Positions 7,146 through 11,655 of a stretch of 11,655 nucleotides of DNA are shown here, one piece after another. Source of the DNA: Acidobacteriota bacterium (GTDB taxonomy: Bacteria > Acidobacteriota > Vicinamibacteria > Vicinamibacterales > CAVVIG01); NCBI GenBank assembly GCA_003222455.1, contig QHWF01000240.1, positions 1 to 11,655 of the forward strand, read 5' to 3'. The notes below the pieces were generated by a model. That model ran no database searches. It worked only from the letters and a program-made list of their open reading frames with translations, and was not told the origin of the DNA. The first letter of the stretch is position 1, and each line of letters opens with the position of its first letter. The translations under genes were made by a program, and so were the position numbers.

Positions 7146-7932
7146 GGGCGCCTTTCAGCCATCGCACGTATTCTTCGACGCGATCAATCAGGTCCGGCGA
7201 CGAGCCCGCCTCGGCGATGGTCGAGACCAGCGCACTGCCCACAACCGCCGCATCCGCATACGCCGCAACCTGGGCGACGTGCTCGGGCCGCGAGATGCCG
7301 AACCCGAGCGCGATGGGCATCGACGTCCGCTGGCGAACCCGCCGCACGAGCGCTTCGGCGCCCGATGCGACCGTGTCGCGCGCGCCGGTCACGCCCAGCC
7401 GCGAGATGCCGTACAGGAACCCGCTCCCCAGCTCCGCGGCGCGCTCGATTCGCGCGTCGGTGGTCGTGGGACTGAGCAGGAAAATCGTGTCGAGGCCGGC
7501 CCGCTTCATCTCGGACCGGAACGATCCCGCTTCTTCGATCGGCAGATCCAGCGCGAGCACGCCGTCCACACCGGCGCCGGCTGCGCGCGCGGCGAAGGCA
7601 CTCACGCCCATCCGCATCAACGGGTTGGCGTAACTGAACACGACGATGGGCGCCGACACGTGCAGCCGGACAGCCTCAATCATCGACAATGCCGTGCGCA
7701 GACAGCCGCCGGCGGCCAGAGCGCGCTCGGTTGCGCGTTGAATCACCGGGCCGTCCGCCAGCGGATCGGAGAACGGCACGCCCACTTCCAGCACATCGGC
7801 GCCCGCCCGGTCGAGCGCTTTCAGGATCTCGGCCGAGCGCGGCAAATCCGGATCGCCGGCGGCCGTGTACGTCACCAGGCCTGGCCGTCCTTCGCTTCGA
7901 AGACGCGCGAACGTGTCGGCTATGCGGCTCAC
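7132..7932 (-). CDS. trpA: tryptophan synthase alpha subunit
   Basis: A 266-residue TIM barrel that cleaves indole-3-glycerol phosphate and passes indole to TrpB through the alpha2beta2 complex. The catalytic pair E49 (VLEVGVPFSDP) and D60 (PLADGP) falls at the same residue numbers as in the E. coli protein, which supports the chosen start. Phosphate binding is indicated by YGISRLGVTGARD (174-186). The start codon is GTG at 7932. A GGAG lies seven bases upstream, and it abuts the end of an inverted repeat that spans the trpB-trpA junction. The 3' end overlaps the chorismate mutase gene by 14 bp. No defects are seen. Confidence 0.96.
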   Translation of the reverse strand: MSRIADTFARLRSEGRPGLVTYTAAGDPDLPRSAEILKALDRAGADVLEVGVPFSDPLADGPVIQRATERALAAGGCLRTALSMIEAVRLHVSAPIVVFSYANPLMRMGVSAFAARAAGAGVDGVLALDLPIEEAGSFRSEMKRAGLDTIFLLSPTTTDARIERAAELGSGFLYGISRLGVTGARDTVASGAEALVRRVRQRTSMPIALGFGISRPEHVAQVAAYADAAVVGSALVSTIAEAGSSPDLIDRVEEYVRWLKGAHAHA

Positions 7933-7941
7933 GCTACGTCT

Positions 7942-8040
7942 CCACCACGGAGGACGCGGAGGACGCGGAGGAATAATCCTTCCTTGAGACCGCTCACCAT
8001 CAGGATTTCACCTCCGTGTCCTCCGTGTCCTCCGTGGTAG
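7942..8040. repeat. facing inverted 9-bp arrays (CGGAGGACR units) at the trpB-trpA junction
   Basis: The left arm, 7942-7971, reads on the plus strand as CCACCACGGAGG followed by two ACGCGGAGG-type units. The right arm, 8011-8040, is its near-perfect inverted copy with CCTCCGTGT units and CCTCCGTGG at the outer end. About 28 positions pair, with two A/G differences in the unit (GACGC versus GACAC), and the loop is about 40 bp. The right arm lies inside the last trpB codons. The left arm ends next to the trpA Shine-Dalgarno. The unit contains GGAGG on one strand and CCTCC, the anti-Shine-Dalgarno sequence, on the other. Confidence 0.9.
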
Positions 8041-9244
8041 CTGTTTTCCTTTCAAGATTCTTCTCCACGGTCTGCACGTCCTTGTCCCCGCGACCCGACA
8101 AATTGATCAGCACAATCGCCAATGGGCCGAGTTGCTTCGCCACGTGCTGCGCGTGCGCAATCGCATGGGCCGATTCGAGCGCCGGCAGAATCCCTTCCAG
8201 CCGCGACAGGGTCTGAAACGCATCGAGCGCCTCCGAGTCGGTCACATGGGCATACTCCGCGCGCCCGACGGCCCGCAGCCAGGCGTGCTCGGGCCCAATC
8301 GCCGCGTAGTCGAGCCCCGCGGAAATCGAATGGGTCAGCTCGATATTGCCGTCCTCGTCCTGCAGCACGAACGTGCGCGTGCCCTGGAGCACGCCCGGGC
8401 TGCCGCCGGCAAACCGCGCGGCGTGCCGGCCGCGGATAATCTGCTCGCCGCCCGCCTCCACGCCGATCAGGCGCACCTCACGATCGTCGATGAACGCATC
8501 GAAGATGCCGATCGCGTTGCTGCCGCCGCCGACGCACGCCACGATCGCGTGCGGAAGCCGGCCGGTCTGCTCGACGATCTGCTCCCGCGCTTCGCGGCCG
8601 ATCACCGATTGAAACTCGCGCACCATCAACGGGTAGGGGTGCGGCCCCAGCACCGACCCGAGCAGGTAATACGTGTCGGTCACGTTGGTGACCCAGTCGC
8701 GCATCGCCTCGTTGATGGCGTCTTTCAACGTCCGGCTGCCGGCGTTCACGCGGCTGACCTCCGCACCGAGCAGCCGCATGCGGAACACGTTCAACGCCTG
8801 GCGATCCATGTCCTCGGCGCCCATGTAGACATGACACTCGAGGCCGAGCAGTGCGCAGGCCGTGGCCGTCGCGACGCCGTGTTGTCCGGCGCCGGTTTCG
8901 GCGACGATGCGCCGCTTGCCCATGCGGGCGGCCAGCAACGCCTGTCCGAGCGCGTTGTTGATCTTGTGCGCGCCGGTGTGCGTGAGGTCTTCGCGTTTGA
9001 GAAAGATTCTCGCGCCGCCGGACGCCTGGCTGAGCCGCTTCGCCTCGTACAACGGGGTGGGGCGGCCGACATAGTCCTTCAACAGTCGATCGAGCTCGAT
9101 CGTGAATGCGGGATCGTCACGCACGGCAAGGTATGCGCGCTCGAGCTCTTCGACCGGCTCAACGAGCGTCTCAGGAACGTATCGGCCGCCGAATTCGCCG
9201 AAGTATCCACGAAGGTCAGGATCGCGCCTGGTTGTCACAGTCAT
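8000..9244 (-). CDS. trpB: tryptophan synthase beta subunit
   Basis: A 414-residue PLP enzyme that condenses indole from TrpA with serine. The PLP lysine is K94 in HTGAHKINNA, the catalytic Glu is E116 in AETGAGQHG, the phosphate-binding loop is GGGSNA (239-244), and SGRGDKD (383-389) closes the PLP site. The N-terminal RGYFGEFGGRYVPETL is the TrpB1 signature, the type that pairs with TrpA. The normal protein ends soon after KDVQTV. Here about 20 residues follow, ending TATTEDTEDTEVKS. The EDT triplets are translated directly from a 9-bp intergenic-type repeat, so they are an added tail rather than a domain. The ATG at 9244 has only a weak GAAG upstream. It lies 124 bp after trpF. Confidence 0.96.
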   Translation of the reverse strand: MTVTTRRDPDLRGYFGEFGGRYVPETLVEPVEELERAYLAVRDDPAFTIELDRLLKDYVGRPTPLYEAKRLSQASGGARIFLKREDLTHTGAHKINNALGQALLAARMGKRRIVAETGAGQHGVATATACALLGLECHVYMGAEDMDRQALNVFRMRLLGAEVSRVNAGSRTLKDAINEAMRDWVTNVTDTYYLLGSVLGPHPYPLMVREFQSVIGREAREQIVEQTGRLPHAIVACVGGGSNAIGIFDAFIDDREVRLIGVEAGGEQIIRGRHAARFAGGSPGVLQGTRTFVLQDEDGNIELTHSISAGLDYAAIGPEHAWLRAVGRAEYAHVTDSEALDAFQTLSRLEGILPALESAHAIAHAQHVAKQLGPLAIVLINLSGRGDKDVQTVEKNLERKTATTEDTEDTEVKS

Positions 9245-9287
9245 CGTTCTTCACGCCAGCCCACGAATCCACCACCAAAAATGCAAC

Positions 9288-9321
9288 CACGAAGTCACGA
9301 AGACACGAAGCACGCACGAAG
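9288..9321. repeat. CACGAAG short tandem array in the trpF-trpB gap
   Basis: CACGAAG occurs at 9288-9294, 9296-9302, 9304-9310 and 9315-9321, with period 8 for the first three copies and a 3-bp slip before the fourth. A degenerate inverted stretch, CTTTCTTCTCGTGTGCTCG at 9336-9354, can pair imperfectly with the last units. The array sits in the 124-bp gap 9245-9368, in which I see no gene. Confidence 0.75.
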
Positions 9322-9368
9322 AATGTACCCAAGGGCTTTCTTCTCGTGTGCTCGGTCGCAGGTTGTCA

Positions 9369-10004
9369 TTACTCACACTCCATCCGTTCCGGCCGGCAGA
9401 CGGTCAGCGCGCGAAACAGCGCGCGCAGGCGGTCGTGATCCTTGATGCCGGGTGAGCGCTCGACGCCCGAGGTGACGTCGATGCCGAACGGTCGTACACG
9501 ATCGATCGCCTGAACGACATTGTCAGGCGTCAGCCCGCCGGCCAGCATGGTGCGGCGCTGCGCGCTGATGGAAGCGGCGGCGGCCCAATCGACGGTCCGC
9601 CCCGTTCCACCGCGCCGCACCGGATCGTGGGCGTCGATCAGAATCGTCACGCGTCCGGGCCACACGGTCAGGCCATCCGGCTGCGAAGCCAGGTCGAGCG
9701 TCAACGCCTTGATCACCGGCCGCCCCACCTGCTGGACGTGAGCGACCGGCTCGTCACCGTGCAATTGCACCGCAGCGAGCGGCACCAAGCTCGCAACTCC
9801 AGCGACGTACTCAGGCGGCTGATTCACGAAGACTCCGACGGTCGTGACGAAGGCCGGCAACGCGCGAACGATGGTGCGGGCGCGGTACGGATCGAGAAAC
9901 CGCGGACTCTCGCGCCAGAACACGAATCCCAGCGCGGTGGCCCCAGCCTCCACGGCCGCCTCCGCATCGTCGAGGCGTGTGATGCCGCAAATCTTCACGA
10001 ACAC
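9369..10004 (-). CDS. trpF: phosphoribosylanthranilate isomerase
   Basis: A 211-residue TIM barrel performing the Amadori rearrangement of N-(5-phosphoribosyl)anthranilate to CdRP, the step between TrpD and TrpC. The N-terminal KICGITR carries the general base C6. D124 in ILIDAHDPVRRGGTGRTVDW is the matching general acid. LGFVFWRESPRFL, VQLHGDE, LAGGLTPDNV and DVTSGVERSPGIKD are all family blocks, the last two forming the phosphate site. The start is GTG at 10004, supported by AGGAG nine bases upstream (10014-10018) and by the standard MFVKICGIT opening. A stretch of about 13 residues after the last helix (CRPERMECE end) is not distinctive. A 127-bp gap with palindromes separates it from trpC. 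Confidence 0.95.
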   Translation of the reverse strand: MFVKICGITRLDDAEAAVEAGATALGFVFWRESPRFLDPYRARTIVRALPAFVTTVGVFVNQPPEYVAGVASLVPLAAVQLHGDEPVAHVQQVGRPVIKALTLDLASQPDGLTVWPGRVTILIDAHDPVRRGGTGRTVDWAAAASISAQRRTMLAGGLTPDNVVQAIDRVRPFGIDVTSGVERSPGIKDHDRLRALFRALTVCRPERMECE

Positions 10005-10041
10005 CTGACGGCTCTCCTCTGAGCCGGTTGCAAGTCACCTG

Positions 10042-10058
10042 TCAGCCTTCACGGCTGA
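10042..10058. repeat. small stem-loop TCAGCC-TTCAC-GGCTGA
   Basis: A six-base stem with a five-base loop, lying shortly before the trpF ribosome binding site in the transcript direction (about 24 nt away). The stem core CAGCC/GGCTG resembles the GGCT/AGCC arms of the element at 4433-4450. It has no T-run. Confidence 0.5.
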
Positions 10059-10068
10059 AGAAATCACG

Positions 10069-10109
10069 GTAGCGCCCACGATGCAGGCCTCTAGCTAGGC
10101 CTGCGCTAC
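10069..10109. repeat. two-part palindrome with GCAGGCCT-ctagct-AGGCCTGC core in the trpC-trpF gap
   Basis: The core is a perfect eight-base stem (10083-10090 with 10097-10104) and a six-base loop. An outer GTAGC (10069-10073) pairs with GCTAC (10105-10109), leaving nine unpaired bases on one side. It occupies the middle of the 127-bp gap between trpC and trpF (10005-10131), where no gene is seen. No U-run follows on the trp transcript strand, so a structural or dispersed-repeat element is more likely than an intrinsic terminator. Confidence 0.8.
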
Positions 10110-10131
10110 GAGAGGCCGCCGATCGATAACG

Positions 10132-11010
10132 TCACGCTTCCACACTTGTATCCGTCGCGGAGCCGCATCTTTCGAGCACCGACTGCAACGCCGCTCCCGG
10201 ATCGGGCGCGGACATGAACCGTTCTCCGATGAGAAAGGCTCGATACCCGAGCTGTCGCAGTTTGACGATGTCGTCCGGCGACGTCAGCCCGCTTTCGCTC
10301 ACGGCGATGACGTCGGATGGCATCTGCGCGATCAGCGCTTCCGATGCACGCACATCGACCTCGAGTGTCCGCAGGTTCCGGTTGTTGACGCCGATCAACC
10401 GGGCTCCAACATCGATGGCCACCGCCAGCTCGCCGGCGTCGTGAACCTCCACCAGCACGTCGAGCCCCAGGCCCAGTGCGTGATCGTGCAGGACCTTGAG
10501 CTCGACCGGCCGGAGCGCCGCCACGATTAACAGTACTGCATCGGCGCCTGCCGCCTTCGCCTCGAGCAGCTGGTACTCCGAAACGAGAAAGTCCTTCCGC
10601 AGGATCGGCAGATCGACGGCTTCGCGGACGGCCCGCAGGTGATCCAGGGCGCCATCGAAAAACGTCGGCTCGGTGAGCACGGAGATCGCCGCCGCCCCCG
10701 CGCCTGCGTATGCGCGGGCGATTGCAATCGGATCGTAGTCGGCGCGAAGCACGCCTCCGGACGGCGACCGTCGTTTGCACTCCGCGATCACATTCACCCG
10801 TTCGGCCGCGCGCAAGGCGCCATCGAACCGGACTACGCGCGTGGGCAGCGCTGACGCGCGCCTCGCCAGATCCGCCAGCGGTTCACGTTCCCGGCGGACC
10901 TCGACAATCCGGCGCGTCGCGGCCACGATCGTCGCGAGCAGGTTTGCCGATGGGGCGCCGTTCTCTGACGAATGGCGTCCGGGCGGCAACGACCCGGGGG
11001 TTCCCGTCAT
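10132..11010 (-). CDS. trpC: indole-3-glycerol phosphate synthase
   Basis: A 292-residue enzyme closing the indole ring of CdRP to give indole-3-glycerol phosphate, the substrate of TrpA. The barrel starts after about 70 residues of leader and helix. IAECKRRSPSGG gives E77 and K79. LPILRKDFLVSEYQ gives K139, the proposed general acid. VEVHDAGEL gives E188, GVNNRNL gives N209/N210, and VSESGL and FLIGERFM complete the phosphate site. All expected active-site residues are present. It is monofunctional, not fused to trpF as in enteric bacteria. The first 20 residues (MTGTPGSLPPGRHSS...) are non-conserved and slightly longer than usual. The ATG overlaps the trpD stop as ATGA, indicating translational coupling. 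Confidence 0.95.
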   Translation of the reverse strand: MTGTPGSLPPGRHSSENGAPSANLLATIVAATRRIVEVRREREPLADLARRASALPTRVVRFDGALRAAERVNVIAECKRRSPSGGVLRADYDPIAIARAYAGAGAAAISVLTEPTFFDGALDHLRAVREAVDLPILRKDFLVSEYQLLEAKAAGADAVLLIVAALRPVELKVLHDHALGLGLDVLVEVHDAGELAVAIDVGARLIGVNNRNLRTLEVDVRASEALIAQMPSDVIAVSESGLTSPDDIVKLRQLGYRAFLIGERFMSAPDPGAALQSVLERCGSATDTSVEA

Positions 11011-11655
11011 ACCGTCGCCCCCGCCGCGGACTCGTCTGCCGTGGAAATCGATACGAGCCGCTCGAGCGTTCGCTTCGCCTCGCCGCAATCGATCGCGCGC
11101 GCGGCGGCGGCAATGCCGTCCTGGACCGATGCGGCCGCACCCGCGATCAAGAGCGCCGCGCCGGCATTCAGCAGGACCACATCGCGCGCAGGCCCTGGAT
11201 CGGCATTCAACACATGTTCGATGATACGCGCGTTCCCGCCGGCGTCGCCTCCCTGCAGCGCACCGGCCGGCGCCTTCGGCAGGCCGACGTCCGCCGGGTG
11301 GAGATAGAACGTGTTCACGGCACCGTCCCGGCACTCCGAAATCTTCGTGTAACCGGTAGTCGTCAGCTCGTCGATGCCGTCCGCGCCGTGCACCACCCAC
11401 GCGCGTTCGGAACCGAGCAGCAGCAGGGACCGCGCGAGCAGCTCCGTGAACTCGGGGCGCGGGACGCCGACCAGCTGCCGCGTCGCTCCAGCGGGATTCG
11501 TGAGCGGCCCGAGCAGGTTGAACGCGGTCCTCACGCCGAGCTCGCGGCGAACGGGCGCCGCATGACGCATCGACGGGTGAAACGTCGGCGCGAAGAAGAA
11601 ACCGATGCCCGCCTCGGCGAGACAGCGCTCGACCACCGGCGGCGACGCGCCGATC
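11007..11655 (-). CDS. trpD: anthranilate phosphoribosyltransferase, C-terminal part, cut by window edge
   Basis: About 215 C-terminal residues of an enzyme usually near 340 long, running off the right edge. It transfers the phosphoribosyl group of PRPP to anthranilate. The visible blocks are GIGFFFAPTFHPSMRH, which lines the anthranilate site, RTAFNLLGPLTNPAG, VVHGADGIDELT with the metal-binding Asp-Glu pair, and LNAGAALLIAG near the end. A GTG at 11636 is internal and is not the start, because family-like residues continue upstream to the edge. The missing part would hold the N-terminal helical domain and the PRPP glycine-rich loop. The stop overlaps the trpC start by 4 bp. Its upstream neighbours, probably trpG/trpE, are outside the window. 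Confidence 0.95.
   Translation of the reverse strand, partial: IGASPPVVERCLAEAGIGFFFAPTFHPSMRHAAPVRRELGVRTAFNLLGPLTNPAGATRQLVGVPRPEFTELLARSLLLLGSERAWVVHGADGIDELTTTGYTKISECRDGAVNTFYLHPADVGLPKAPAGALQGGDAGGNARIIEHVLNADPGPARDVVLLNAGAALLIAGAAASVQDGIAAAARAIDCGEAKRTLERLVSISTADESAAGATV

Larger units (their letters stand above)
4585..11655 (-). other. aromatic amino-acid operon trpD-trpC-trpF-trpB-trpA-chorismate mutase-DAHP synthase-tyrA
   Basis: Eight same-strand genes cover the entry to the shikimate route, the tryptophan branch from anthranilate on, and the prephenate/tyrosine branch. Tight junctions (ATGA overlap, 14-bp overlap, 25-bp gap) argue for co-transcription of trpDC and of trpA-mutase-DAHP synthase. 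The looser junctions (127, 124, 67 and 244 bp) are occupied by repeats and might hold internal promoters, processing sites or RNA structures. No trp leader or attenuator can be judged because the operon start lies outside the window. Confidence 0.8.

Noticed and set aside
8132..9445. A 437-codon open frame on the plus strand across trpB and the trpF-trpB gap
   Set aside because: It is the shadow of trpB, with no family-like motif, no ribosome binding site, and an end that runs through the CACGAAG repeat.
10069..10109. An intrinsic terminator ending trpC transcription
   Set aside because: The stem is strong, but no U-run follows on the minus-strand transcript and the next gene, trpF, continues the same pathway.
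11007..11636. A short complete gene starting at GTG 11636
   Set aside because: The TrpD-like sequence continues in frame to the window edge, so this GTG is internal to a truncated trpD.

Overview
This GC-rich bacterial window carries housekeeping metabolism. It holds the downstream part of a large aromatic amino-acid operon on the minus strand (about 4585-11655), preceded by a PqqL-like M16 metalloprotease on the plus strand and a thiolase / M67-peptidase gene pair on the minus strand. No phylogenetic marker is present. The high GC, the GTG starts and the abundance of short-period intergenic repeats and small palindromes would suit an Acidobacteriota-type soil bacterium, but that placement is an inference.

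Layout. At 1-227 (-) lies the N-terminal part of a JAMM/MPN (M67) peptidase, cut by the window edge. A 25-bp gap made of an AATTCCG heptamer array separates it from an acetyl-CoA acetyltransferase (253-1446, -). A 42-bp divergent region with a consensus TATAAT facing the thiolase leads to an exported, two-module M16 zinc protease (1489-4341, +). The convergent gap 4342-4584 holds a 9-bp tandem array and three small perfect palindromes.

The aromatic operon, read in its own direction, is trpD (cut by the right edge), trpC, trpF, trpB, trpA, an AroQ-type chorismate mutase, a type I-beta DAHP synthase with an N-terminal regulatory domain, and prephenate dehydrogenase tyrA. The products cover four of the tryptophan branch steps after anthranilate, the entry enzyme of the whole shikimate route (DAHP synthase), the branch enzyme to prephenate, and the first dedicated tyrosine step. 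Anthranilate synthase (trpE/trpG) is not visible and would be expected beyond the right edge.

The most unusual aspect is the junctions. trpD/trpC overlap by 4 bp, trpA/chorismate mutase by 14 bp, and chorismate mutase/DAHP synthase are 25 bp apart. The other junctions (trpC-trpF, trpF-trpB, trpB-trpA, DAHP synthase-tyrA) are each filled with a different short repeat, two of them as facing inverted arrays. At trpB-trpA one arm is translated as a low-complexity tail of TrpB and the other ends next to the trpA ribosome binding site. At tyrA the array runs up to the start codon. I see no mobile element, CRISPR array, RNA gene, or defence or secondary-metabolite system. The repeat architecture is the only candidate for something undescribed.
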